Positions 1 through 7,566 of a stretch of 31,139 bases of DNA are shown one piece after another. The DNA comes from an uncultured Eubacteriales bacterium. GTDB taxonomy: Bacteria > Bacillota > Clostridia > Oscillospirales > CAG-272. The DNA lies in assembly GCA_900545935.1 (NCBI GenBank), contig URAP01000021.1:1-31139 (forward strand), read 5' to 3'. Positions within the stretch are counted from its first letter, which is position 1, and the number at the start of each line of letters is the position of its first letter. The notes beneath the pieces are model-generated. The model was not told the origin of the DNA and searched no databases. It saw only the letters and a list, made by a program, of their open reading frames with translations. The translations under genes and the position numbers were made by a program.

Positions 1-2504
1 CCAACCGCGCAGGGACAATCACATCGGGACTTGACCGTTTTATGGACTGGAAGACTAAGGACGGCAGATACGAAAACACCGCATATGCGCAGTTTGATAC
101 ATTCTATGAGGGAATGTTTCCGAAGGAGCGGCTGCTTGATATTCTGAAAAATTTCATCTGCTTTTCAGGCGATGCACAGAAGCCGATTAAAATTCTTGCG
201 GGTTATCACCAATACTTCGCTGTGCGCAAAGCCGTGGAAAAAGCTGTTATCGCTACCGAAACCGACGGCAAAGGCGGCGTTTTTTGGCACACCCAGGGCA
301 GCGGAAAATCGCTTTCAATGGTGTTTTATGCTCATTTGCTGCAAGAAGTGCTGCACAGCCCGACCATTGTTGTTATGACCGACCGCATTGACCTTGACGA
401 CCAGCTGTATGCGCAATTCTGCAAGTGCGCTGATTTTTTGCATCAGACACCTGTGCAAGCCGAAAGCAAAGAACATCTGAAAGTCCTGCTTGCCGGACGC
501 GAAGCAAACGGCATTATCTTTACTACACTGTTCAAATTTGAAAAGGGAGAGAAGCCGCTTTCCGAACGCCGTAATATTGTTGTTATGGCAGACGAAGCGC
601 ATCGCGGACAGTATGGATTTGACGAACGCATAGTGATGTCGGAGGATGCCGATGGCAACAAGGAAGCACGTGTTGTAGTCGGCAACGCACGCATTTTGCA
701 CGACGCACTCCCGAACGCCACCTTTATCGGATTTACGGGTACGCCGGTTTCCATCAAAGACCGCAATACCCGAGAGGTATTCGGCGATTACATCGACATT
801 TATGACATGACCCAGGCAGTAGAGGATGGCGCCACCCGCCCGGTTTACTACGAAAGCCGCGTGATCCATCTGAAACTCGATCAGAACACACTCCGTCTGA
901 TTGATGCGACCTATGACGCACTGGAGCAGATGTCCGACAGCGCCACCATTGAAAAAAGCAAAAAAATGCTCGGGCAGATGGAAAGCGTGCTTGGCGCGGA
1001 TGCCACCATTCAGTCGCTTTGCGAGGATATTGTCACACATTACGAGCAGAACCGTGCAAATCTTCTGACAGGAAAGGCTATGATCGTGGCGTATTCCCGC
1101 CCGATTGCCATCAAAATTTACCGTAAGATTCTCGAGTTGCGCCCCACATGGAAAGAAAAAGTTGCCGTTGTAATGACCGGCAGCAACAAAGATCCCGAGG
1201 ATTGGAAGGACATCATCGGCACGAAAGCACACAAGGAGGAGTTGGCACGCCGATTCAAAGACAACGATGATCCGCTCAAGATTGCCATTGTCGTTGATAT
1301 GTGGCTGACCGGTTTTGATGTACCGTCGCTTGCCACCATGTATGTGTACAAGCCCATGCACGGCTATAATCTTATGCAGGCGGTTGCCCGCGTGAACCGC
1401 GTGTTCAAGGACAAGGAGGGCGGGCTGATCGTCGATTATGTCGGCATCGCTTCGGCTCTTAAAGAGGCGATGAAAGAGTATTCCGCCCGTGACCGTCAAA
1501 AGTATGGCGATATGGACATCGGAAAAACCGCATATCCGAAATTCCAGGAGAAATTGCAGGTCTGCCGCGATTTGTTCCACGGGTACGATTTCAGTAAATT
1601 CTACACGGGAACGCCGCTTGAAAAAGCGCAGGCGATTACCGGTGGTGTAAACTTCGTTCTTGATGCGAAAGTGCCGAAACGCAAAGAATTGTTTGCAAAA
1701 GAGGCACTTCTCCTGCGGCAGGCGCAATCGCTCTGTTCCAGCATGACTACCGAAGAGGAGCGGCACACGGCGGCATATTTTGAAGCGGTGCGTTCCACGG
1801 TGATGAAAATCACCATGGGCGGCGGAAGCGGCAAGGCGCTGTCGTTGAAAGAAATCAATTCTCAAATCAACGATCTGCTTAAAGCGAGCATCCAATCCGA
1901 GGGTGTAATCAATCTGTTTGAAAGCGCGAAGATGGGAGAGAAATTCTCTCTGTTCGATCCGTCGGTGCTGGAAGAAATCGCCCGCATGAAGGAGAAAAAC
2001 ATCGTAGTTGAAATCCTGCGGAAATTGATGGCGGAGCAAATCGCAATTTATAAGCGCACTAATGTCGTACAGGCGACTAACTTCTCGGAAAAAATAACGC
2101 TGTTGATGAACACATACTACAACGGACTGATTACCAACGAAGAAGTCATCAAAGAGCTTCTGAAAACAGCTGAGGAAATCAATGCTTTGCGAAAAGAGGG
2201 CGAGAAACTCGGTTTATCGGAAGAGGAACTGGCCTTCTATGACGCACTGACAAAACCGGAACACATAAAGGATTTCTACGAAAATGAAACCTTGATTGCT
2301 TTGACGCGGGAGCTGACCGAAATGCTTCGCAAAAATCGCACGATTGACTGGCAGAAGAAAGAAACCGCCCGCGCGGGAATGCGAAAGATGGTCAAGCGGC
2401 TCCTGAAAAAGTACAAGTATCCGCCGGAAAAGTGCGAAGATGCCATTGAAACTGTTATGAGTCAGTGTGAGCTTTGGACAGACAATACAGAATTGGAAAG
2501 ATGA
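1..2504 (+). CDS. hsdR: Type I restriction enzyme R subunit (HsdR), 5'-truncated by window edge
   Basis: Motor and nuclease subunit of a type I restriction-modification complex; it would act with HsdM and HsdS, presumably encoded to the left outside the window. The frame is open from position 3, so the N-terminal part, which should hold the PD-(D/E)XK nuclease, is missing. The visible ~833 residues contain the SF2 translocase: Walker A TQGSGKS (nt 291-311), DEAH box (nt 591-602), the GFTGTP motif, and the late helicase motif with LTGFDVPSL followed by QAVARVNR. The C-terminus (IDWQKKE...MVKRLLKKYKYPPEK) is typical of intact HsdR ends. Family members are about 1000 residues, so roughly 200 residues lie upstream. 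Two hairpin terminators follow. It is probably defence cargo of the integrated element. Identification is firm; whether the system is active cannot be judged here. Confidence 0.95.
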   Translation, partial: NRAGTITSGLDRFMDWKTKDGRYENTAYAQFDTFYEGMFPKERLLDILKNFICFSGDAQKPIKILAGYHQYFAVRKAVEKAVIATETDGKGGVFWHTQGSGKSLSMVFYAHLLQEVLHSPTIVVMTDRIDLDDQLYAQFCKCADFLHQTPVQAESKEHLKVLLAGREANGIIFTTLFKFEKGEKPLSERRNIVVMADEAHRGQYGFDERIVMSEDADGNKEARVVVGNARILHDALPNATFIGFTGTPVSIKDRNTREVFGDYIDIYDMTQAVEDGATRPVYYESRVIHLKLDQNTLRLIDATYDALEQMSDSATIEKSKKMLGQMESVLGADATIQSLCEDIVTHYEQNRANLLTGKAMIVAYSRPIAIKIYRKILELRPTWKEKVAVVMTGSNKDPEDWKDIIGTKAHKEELARRFKDNDDPLKIAIVVDMWLTGFDVPSLATMYVYKPMHGYNLMQAVARVNRVFKDKEGGLIVDYVGIASALKEAMKEYSARDRQKYGDMDIGKTAYPKFQEKLQVCRDLFHGYDFSKFYTGTPLEKAQAITGGVNFVLDAKVPKRKELFAKEALLLRQAQSLCSSMTTEEERHTAAYFEAVRSTVMKITMGGGSGKALSLKEINSQINDLLKASIQSEGVINLFESAKMGEKFSLFDPSVLEEIARMKEKNIVVEILRKLMAEQIAIYKRTNVVQATNFSEKITLLMNTYYNGLITNEEVIKELLKTAEEINALRKEGEKLGLSEEELAFYDALTKPEHIKDFYENETLIALTRELTEMLRKNRTIDWQKKETARAGMRKMVKRLLKKYKYPPEKCEDAIETVMSQCELWTDNTELER

Positions 2505-2589
2505 ATATAAGATAAGCCCCAAGTTGTTATTTTATAATCATTGCCCAGTATAGTCCAAAACAGAACAGCAATAAAAAGCTGTTGCTACC

Positions 2590-2642
2590 AAGACACCGTA
2601 TGAAAACAACGTGATCTGTTTTATGCGGTGTCTTATATTTTT
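2590..2642 (+). terminator. Rho-independent terminator after hsdR
   Basis: A 12-bp stem (2590-2601 pairing with 2623-2634, one G-T wobble) is followed by a T-rich stretch (ATATTTTTAT). It lies 86 bp after the hsdR stop. Confidence 0.7.
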
Positions 2643-2667
2643 ATATAAAAGTAGATATTTATATGCT

Positions 2668-2700
2668 CCCTCTCGTGCTGCGGTGCGGGAGGGATTTTTT
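2668..2700 (+). terminator. Second terminator hairpin downstream of hsdR
   Basis: An 8-bp GC-rich stem (2668-2675 with 2686-2693, one G-T pair) is followed directly by ATTTTTT. Together with the previous hairpin it isolates the restriction operon from the mobilization genes. Confidence 0.7.
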
Positions 2701-3158
2701 ATGCCGTTTTTTAAATACGCAGAAAAATATTTGGCTCAAAACAAGTATTTTTCTGCCGCTTGATAAGTAGGGGCTGAAAAGTCTACCAAGAAAAAGTTTT
2801 ACTGTGGGGGTTAATTTTTCGGCGGTTTTTCAGCAATCCAATATAGAGGGTGAAAAGCTCGGCGGGTGAATATGAGCGTATGAACAAGTCGAGGGAATCA
2901 GACCCGAAATGTTCTTTGACAACTGAATAACCGACTGAATGGGATATGAGTGTGCAATTACTTTTTTTGAAAAGCGTGTGCAACAGCTTCAAAAAAGTCG
3001 AGAGAGAAACGGCATTCTTGCAAAACGGCAAAGAAAAGCGGAGCAAAAAAATCATCATCTAAAAAATATTTTTCTGAAAACTATGCATATTTTCTCCCGT
3101 TTTTGACGTTAGGTGAGAGGAAGAAAGGAGTGGTGCTTATGGATGACTGAAAAGCCGT
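2701..3158. other. Non-coding stretch between restriction and mobilization genes
   Basis: No convincing gene is seen. A TTGACA at 2916-2921 could be a -35 box, but the -10 beyond it is poor. GTGTGCAA occurs twice in direct orientation (2950-2957 and 2976-2983). A good ribosome binding site (AAAGGAG near 3125) leads only into very short frames starting at 3139 and 3143, so a leader peptide is possible but unproven. Confidence 0.4.
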
Positions 3159-3237
3159 GGCTATACGCGGCTGTAAAATGTGTAAGAATAGCGAGCATAG
3201 GTTTTGTATAGCCAAAACCGGAGCGCACATTCGTGCG
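3159..3237. other. Probable origin of transfer (oriT) region
   Basis: Three inverted repeats are nested just upstream of the mobilization genes: GGCTATAC (3159-3166) with GTATAGCC (3206-3213); GGTTTTG (3200-3206) with CAAAACC (3213-3219) around a 6-nt loop; and CGCAC (3224-3228) with GTGCG (3233-3237). Relaxases of mobilizable elements usually nick next to such repeats, and oriT usually lies upstream of the mobC-relaxase pair, as here. The nick site itself cannot be read from the sequence. More hairpin-forming sequence follows to about 3320. Confidence 0.55.
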
Positions 3238-3346
3238 AAAGGGGCGTTCTCGCCTGCCGGCTCGGTCAGCGTTTCTGCCTGCGGCAGAGGTGTCCACCGG
3301 ACATCCGCGCCCCTTATACCCCAGTAAGAAAAGAGGTGATTTAAAA

Positions 3347-3667
3347 ATGCGGGAGCGAACAAAACAAATAAATTTCAGAGTGTATCCGACCGAAGCCGAG
3401 GTTATAAAGCGCAAGGCGCGAAGGTGTGGGCTGAGCATTTCGGACTATGTGCGAAACTGTGCTTTAGAGCGCAAAATTGCAGAGCTGCCGAAAGAGGTGC
3501 TCGGAGAAGCGTACAGAATTATCGGCGCGGTGCGGATGCAGCTTTCAGATTACGGCGGCACGGAAAAGTACACGGGTCCGCTTGAAAAGGCGCAGGAGAT
3601 TCTTTTGGACATTTATCGCGGAAAGGAGGTGAATGCGAATGGCGGTGACGAAGATATGGCAGGTTAA
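3347..3667 (+). CDS. mobC: MobC-like mobilization accessory protein
   Basis: A 106-residue protein of the relaxosome accessory type. Its N-terminus (RTKQINFRVYPTEAEVIKRK) is a ribbon-helix-helix-like DNA-binding segment, followed by the GLSISDYVRNCAL helix common to MobC-like proteins of Firmicutes integrative elements. In this family the protein binds oriT and helps the relaxase nick. The start is ATG 3347, preceded by AGAGGTG at good spacing; the reading frame opens earlier, but the upstream part would translate the structured oriT region. It overlaps the relaxase start by 29 nt, indicating translational coupling. The family call is from recognisable sequence; the precise role is by analogy. 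Confidence 0.8.
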   Translation: MRERTKQINFRVYPTEAEVIKRKARRCGLSISDYVRNCALERKIAELPKEVLGEAYRIIGAVRMQLSDYGGTEKYTGPLEKAQEILLDIYRGKEVNANGGDEDMAG

Positions 3668-5129
3668 GGGCAGCCTTGCCGATGTGGTAAAGTATGCAGG
3701 CAATCCCGAAAAGACAAGGGCGCATGATCTTGCGCGGGTCGTCGGATACGCGGCGGACGAGCACAAAACGCTTGATGAAAACGAGCAATTTTACGCTGTG
3801 ACGGGCGTCAATTGCAATGCGAAAACGGCGCTTGCCGAGATGCTCGCCGTGCAGGAACGATTCGGCAAAACCGGCGGCAATGTGGCTTACCACGCGTACC
3901 AAAGCTTCAAAACCGGAGAGGTTACGCCGGAGCAATGTCACAGGCTCGGCGTTGAGCTGGCGCAAAAGATGTGGCGCGACAGATATCAGGTGCTGGTTGC
4001 AACTCATTTTAACACGGGAACGCTGCACAACCATTTTGTTCTTCAGCCGGTGTGTCTGTGGGACGGCAAGAAATACGACTGCAATAAGCGCGAGTATTAC
4101 CGCATGCGCCAGCTGTCCGATGAGATGTGCCGCCGCGAAGGGCTGACGGTGATTGAAAATCCCGGCAGGCGTGCGCCGCGACAAATTTATTTTGCCGAGA
4201 AAAACGGAGAGCCGACCAAATACAATCTTATGCGCGAGGCAATCGACGAGGCACTCTCCTGCAGCTGCAACGAGGTGGAGTTTGAGACTGCGCTGCGGCA
4301 GCTCGGCTACCGCGTATATCTTGGCTTTAATGTGAAGTATGCGACAATTCGTTCGCTCGGCTCAAAGCGTGGGACGCGGCTTTACAGGCTCGGGGAAGAA
4401 TACGACCGATCGGCAATTTTTAAAAGGCTTGACGAAAATCTGCAATATGACCGACTGAACACCAATCAGCGGTACGAAGCTCGATTATATAAGTTCACCT
4501 ATACTTGGGTGGACGAGCACCCACCGCCGCCGGAATATAATTTGCGGAAAGCGTTATACAGCTTCAATGTAGACCGCGCGTCGCTCATTGAAATTTATGC
4601 GGTGCTGTTTGTGCTGATTTTGGATTTGACCGTTCAGACGATTAAGTCGGCGGTGGAGCTTCTCTTGCCCGAAACGCAGGTACCCGAATGCGTTATTGCA
4701 GCGTGTATGAAACCGAAATCGCCTGAAATGCGTGAAACCGTGCGGTTTGCCGAGAGGTACACGCGGCAGCTGATGCTGCTCTCGCAGGAGAAATTCGGGG
4801 GCATAGACGAGGTGCGGGCTTATATTTCCGACCGCGAGCTGAAAATTGCCGAGGTGCAAGCCTATCGCGAACACTGGAAAAACAAGCTGAAAAGTGCCAA
4901 AACGCCCGAACAAGCTGCTGAATACACCCAAAAACGAAACCGCTGCACCGAAATGCTCAAAAATCTGCGCTTTCAAAAACAGGTTGCAGGAACGCTCGTT
5001 ACCGACGAGCCGAAAATCAAACGGTTGCTGAAATCCGAGCAGAATATTCAGCGCGGCAACGATCCATACGAGTGGGCAAACGGCTACCGTATGCGCGATG
5101 CAAAAACCGACAAAACACTGTCGAGATAA
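3639..5129 (+). CDS. Relaxase/mobilization nuclease (MobA/VirD2-like HUH family)
   Basis: A 496-residue relaxase that would nick oriT and pilot the strand during conjugative mobilization. Visible motifs are an N-terminal VVKYAGNPEKT segment with a candidate catalytic Tyr19, and the metal-binding histidine triad H123, H130 and H132 in HFNTGTLHNHF. The C-terminal half has a strongly hydrophobic segment (about residues 312-345, VLFVLILDL) and a Lys/Glu-rich probable coiled coil to the end. Start choice: ATG 3633 is only 3 nt from AGGAGG (3624-3629), whereas ATG 3639 has 9 nt, so 3639 is preferred. No type IV secretion or coupling genes are visible, so the element is likely mobilized by a helper. 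Confidence 0.9.
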   Translation: MAVTKIWQVKGSLADVVKYAGNPEKTRAHDLARVVGYAADEHKTLDENEQFYAVTGVNCNAKTALAEMLAVQERFGKTGGNVAYHAYQSFKTGEVTPEQCHRLGVELAQKMWRDRYQVLVATHFNTGTLHNHFVLQPVCLWDGKKYDCNKREYYRMRQLSDEMCRREGLTVIENPGRRAPRQIYFAEKNGEPTKYNLMREAIDEALSCSCNEVEFETALRQLGYRVYLGFNVKYATIRSLGSKRGTRLYRLGEEYDRSAIFKRLDENLQYDRLNTNQRYEARLYKFTYTWVDEHPPPPEYNLRKALYSFNVDRASLIEIYAVLFVLILDLTVQTIKSAVELLLPETQVPECVIAACMKPKSPEMRETVRFAERYTRQLMLLSQEKFGGIDEVRAYISDRELKIAEVQAYREHWKNKLKSAKTPEQAAEYTQKRNRCTEMLKNLRFQKQVAGTLVTDEPKIKRLLKSEQNIQRGNDPYEWANGYRMRDAKTDKTLSR

Positions 5130-5256
5130 ACCGAAACTATCCGTTTCAAATTCAAATTTTCGATTAACATCTTCGGAAACGGCTGACGGAATAACCGTCA
5201 CGGTGAATGAAATCACCAAATTTAACCAATAATGAAAATGTGAGGAGTTTGATAAA

Positions 5257-5505
5257 ATGGAATTTGTAATGGATAACGAACTGAAGCTGGCAAAGGTGTG
5301 GTGCTCCCACGCCGACCAAAGGGACGAGGCAAAGCAGCAAAAGCTAAAGGAGTTTATCGCCGATTGCAGAAAAAAGAAAATCTTCGTCTGCGTTTACGAA
5401 TCGGGCGACGGCAGCCTTTTGGAAAGCACCAAGGAACTGCTTGCCTACAATCTTAATAACCCGACACCGCGTGCAAAGACTTCAAAATCGCGCGACGCGA
5501 GGTAA
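5257..5505 (+). CDS. Small protein of unknown function, element-borne
   Basis: An 82-residue protein with a clear GAGGAG ribosome binding site 9 nt before ATG 5257. It is rich in Lys and Asp/Glu, with no signal peptide or membrane segment. A short alternating stretch (KKKIFVCVYESG) suggests a beta strand after an amphipathic helix. It follows the relaxase by 127 bp on the same strand and probably belongs to the same mobilization operon. I do not recognise a domain. Genes like this commonly follow relaxases in Clostridia mobile elements, but no function is assigned. Confidence 0.65.
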   Translation: MEFVMDNELKLAKVWCSHADQRDEAKQQKLKEFIADCRKKKIFVCVYESGDGSLLESTKELLAYNLNNPTPRAKTSKSRDAR

Positions 5506-5590
5506 AGCAGAAGCGGCAGACTGCCGCGTACATAGCTCTTAACATTTTTAAATATCACTTTTCGCTTGACTGCAAGTCAGAGAGTTAAAA

Positions 5591-5634
5591 ATAGGGAACA
5601 TTTGCGGGGATTTACCCTGTCAAATGTTCCCTAT
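5591..5634 (-). terminator. Terminator between convergent genes
   Basis: A perfect 14-bp stem (5591-5604 with 5621-5634). Read on the minus strand it is followed by TTTTAAC, so it mainly terminates the HipB-like gene. It could also stop + strand transcription from the mobilization operon. Confidence 0.75.
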
Positions 5635-5638
5635 AAAT

Positions 5639-5947
5639 TTATTGACGCTTACCTTTTCGCAGCAACTCGATATCCTGCAGCTTTCTGCCGAGCTCGTCGT
5701 CGCCTGCGATTTTTAATAGGTCTTTATCCATATTATTGAGTGCGTGCAAAACGGCGGCGTAAATGCCGACGGCAACCGAAGGATTGCCGTTTTCCACCTT
5801 CCACAGCGTTGAGCGGCTGACTCCTGCGCGTTCGGCGACCAATGTTGCGGACAGTTTCCTTCTGAGCCGTGCCGTTTTTATTTGCTCGCCCATTGTTTTT
5901 AGAATATTTTCCGTATCGGGCATAATATTATACGCTGCATTTTTCAT
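5639..5947 (-). CDS. HipB-like XRE-family transcriptional regulator, orphan
   Basis: A 102-residue helix-turn-helix protein. The XRE fold runs from about residue 18 to 72 (GEQIKTARLRRKLSA, then VAERAGVSRSTLWKVENG), followed by a short tail DDELGRKLQDIELL. This type is usually the antitoxin and autorepressor of a HipA-family kinase toxin encoded immediately downstream. Here the downstream space is only the terminator and the convergent mobilization operon, so no hipA is present. Start: GTG 5953 directly abuts the AGAGGTGA ribosome binding site, so ATG 5947 is preferred. A consensus promoter lies just upstream. It may regulate the element itself, as XRE repressors of mobile elements do; that is inference. 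Confidence 0.85.
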   Translation of the reverse strand: MKNAAYNIMPDTENILKTMGEQIKTARLRRKLSATLVAERAGVSRSTLWKVENGNPSVAVGIYAAVLHALNNMDKDLLKIAGDDELGRKLQDIELLRKGKRQ

Positions 5948-5971
5948 TTGCACTCACCTCTTATGTTTTCT

Positions 5972-6000
5972 ATTATAAACAATTTATGCTGTTTTGTCAA
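5972..6000 (-). promoter_or_regulatory. Consensus sigma-A promoter for the HipB-like gene
   Basis: On the minus strand: TTGACA (6000-5995), 17-nt spacer, TATAAT (5977-5972). Both hexamers match consensus perfectly. It lies 25 nt upstream of the start codon, so the leader is short. Confidence 0.9.
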
Positions 6001-6049
6001 CAGTAGCGAACATATAAAGCGCTCACAGGTAGCTTATTTCGATAAAAGA

Positions 6050-6092
6050 CAAGCGCCCTGCCGTATCCGAAAGAATACAGACAGAGCGTTTG
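6050..6092 (-). terminator. Terminator after the AAA ATPase gene
   Basis: A stem of about 18 bp with several G-T pairs (6050-6068 with 6073-6092) and a GAAA-type loop. On the minus strand a short CTTTTA follows. It sits just past the ATPase stop codon. Confidence 0.6.
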
Positions 6093-6102
6093 ATTATAAG
6101 GT

Positions 6103-7326
6103 TCACTTATCAAGCAGCCAATCGACGGCATTGACAACCTCCATGCCCTCATAGTTGCCGAGGGTAAAGCGGTCGAGCGTTATTACCGTTTTCGGGTAAT
6201 TGTCGGTTATACCTTTGAACGGCGACATTTCTCTTTCAAAGGTGGACTCCTCGGTCATTGAAGCGGTGACTTGATAATAAGATACATTGTCGTTTTTTCT
6301 TGCGACAAAATCTATTTCCGCCGCGCCGACTTTACCTATATTCACGCTGTAACCGCGGCGCAGCAGTTCAAAGTAGATTATGTTCTCAAGAGAAAACCCG
6401 AGGTCATACCTTTGCCTTGCGAGCAAATGTCGGCGAAGTCCGAGGTCGACGATATACATTTTCCGATTCTTTTTTAAAAGCTGTTTGCCGAGCACGTCAT
6501 ATCGCTCCACGGGATAGAATATATACGGCTCGGTCAGCGCCTCAACATAATCGTCGACCGTATTCTGCGATACTTTTCTGCCGCTTGACGTTACATAGTC
6601 CGCAATGCTTTTTACTGATATTGGACTGCCGATTGAACCAGCGAGAAACCTTGATATATTTTTAAGCAAAGCGATGTCCGTAACCTTTCGCTTGTCGGGT
6701 TCGCTTTCCCTGCGCTTTTGCCGCTCCTCAATATCCTTAACAATTATGGTGTTGTAGATACCCTCAAGGTAGGTGTCGATTTTCTCGCTGTCATCACCGA
6801 GATTTGTAATATAAGGAAGTCCGCCGTTTTTCATATATTCGGCAAAGAGTTCGTTTTTGTCGCCGCTCTTTTTTATCTGACAGAACTCGGCAAACGAAAG
6901 CGGCAGCATATTTATCTCCACATATCTTCCCGAAAGCAGCGTTGCAAGCTCGCCCGACAGCAAATATGCGTTAGAACCCGTGATATAAATGTCGGTATTT
7001 TTCTTGACATAAAGGCTGTCAACCGCCTTTTGAAAGTTTTCGACCTGCTGTATTTCGTCTAAGAAGATATAGGTTGTCTCGGTTTTGTGCAGCCGCTCCT
7101 TGATATAGTTGTACAGAGCCTTGTAATCCGAAAGCTCCTCGTACTCCAGCTCCTCAAAGTTTATTGAGATTATCCGGTCATCGGAAACACCCTCCGACTT
7201 TAAATAGTCGCGGTACATCTCAAGCAAGGTGGATTTGCCGCATCTGCGAATACCCGTAATTACCTTAATGACCTGCTCGTCTTTCCATTTTTTTAATTGA
7301 TTTAAATATTCATCGCGCTGTACCAC
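6103..7326 (-). CDS. AAA_14/DUF4143-family ATP-binding protein
   Basis: A 407-residue protein with an N-terminal AAA ATPase and a C-terminal DUF4143 nuclease-like domain. Walker A is GIRRCGKST (residues 25-33), Walker B YIFLDEIQ (86-93), sensor-1 ITGSN (115-119), then LSGRY. The C-terminal domain (about 195-375) includes EIDFVARKNDNVSYYQV, matching the PD-(D/E)XK-like core of DUF4143. These proteins are common accessory genes of anaerobes with no settled function. Start is GTG 7326, 8 nt after a perfect AGGAGG. It has its own strong promoter, diverging from the recombinase. Possible roles include defence or element maintenance; the sequence does not decide. Confidence 0.88.
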   Translation of the reverse strand: MVQRDEYLNQLKKWKDEQVIKVITGIRRCGKSTLLEMYRDYLKSEGVSDDRIISINFEELEYEELSDYKALYNYIKERLHKTETTYIFLDEIQQVENFQKAVDSLYVKKNTDIYITGSNAYLLSGELATLLSGRYVEINMLPLSFAEFCQIKKSGDKNELFAEYMKNGGLPYITNLGDDSEKIDTYLEGIYNTIIVKDIEERQKRRESEPDKRKVTDIALLKNISRFLAGSIGSPISVKSIADYVTSSGRKVSQNTVDDYVEALTEPYIFYPVERYDVLGKQLLKKNRKMYIVDLGLRRHLLARQRYDLGFSLENIIYFELLRRGYSVNIGKVGAAEIDFVARKNDNVSYYQVTASMTEESTFEREMSPFKGITDNYPKTVITLDRFTLGNYEGMEVVNAVDWLLDK

Positions 7327-7363
7327 GGTGGTCGCCTCCTATGCAATTATTCTCTGCATTGAT

Positions 7364-7392
7364 ATTATACAATATTATTCCCACAAAGTCAA
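7364..7392 (-). promoter_or_regulatory. Sigma-A promoter for the AAA ATPase gene
   Basis: On the minus strand: TTGACT (7392-7387), 17-nt spacer, TATAAT (7369-7364). The -10 is perfect and the -35 has one mismatch. Confidence 0.88.
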
Positions 7393-7399
7393 CGGTAGA

Positions 7400-7452
7400 T
7401 TCCGATTTCGGCATTTACACAGTGATTTTAAAAGTTTGTTCCGATTTCGGAA
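7400..7452. repeat. Two palindromic operator-like sites in the divergent promoter region
   Basis: TTCCGATTTCGG occurs at 7400-7411 and 7439-7450, 39 bp apart in direct orientation. The second copy extends to a perfect palindrome, TTCCGA-TT-TCGGAA (7439-7452); the first has one mismatch in the last positions. They lie between the ATPase promoter (-35 at 7387-7392) and the recombinase promoter (-35 at 7503), as expected for binding sites of a dimeric regulator controlling both genes. Confidence 0.55.
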
Positions 7453-7502
7453 TTTGTCGAGAATTATTGAGTATGAAAGTATCGACTCTTATACGATATA
7501 TA

Positions 7503-7531
7503 TTGACTTTTGGCTTCGATTGTATTACAAT
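7503..7531 (+). promoter_or_regulatory. Sigma-A promoter for the serine recombinase
   Basis: TTGACT (7503-7508), 17-nt spacer, TACAAT (7526-7531), 35 nt before the TTG start codon. Confidence 0.85.
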
Positions 7532-7566
7532 GTTGTTAGTTAAAAATAAAGGAAGGAGAAACAAAG

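Noticed and set aside
315..2039. A 574-residue minus-strand ORF opposite hsdR
   Set aside because: It is the antisense shadow of the firmly identified HsdR frame; its translation is His/Arg/Phe-rich and resembles nothing.
2783..3058. A 91-residue minus-strand ORF in the gap after hsdR
   Set aside because: It has no recognisable family and no convincing ribosome binding site, and it lies in AT-rich sequence with repeats; treated as non-coding.
5130..5250. A possible remnant frame after the relaxase (ending ITVTVNEITKFNQ)
   Set aside because: It has no start codon or ribosome binding site of its own and is too short to assign; it may be decayed coding sequence, but the evidence is thin.
5513..5527. 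Perfect palindrome GCGGCAG-A-CTGCCGC after the 82-residue gene
   Set aside because: No T tract follows, and the better terminator is at 5591-5634; not called as a separate site.
7400..7452. CRISPR array from the repeated TTCCGATTTCGG
   Set aside because: There are only two copies, 12-14 bp long, and no cas genes; an operator pair fits better.
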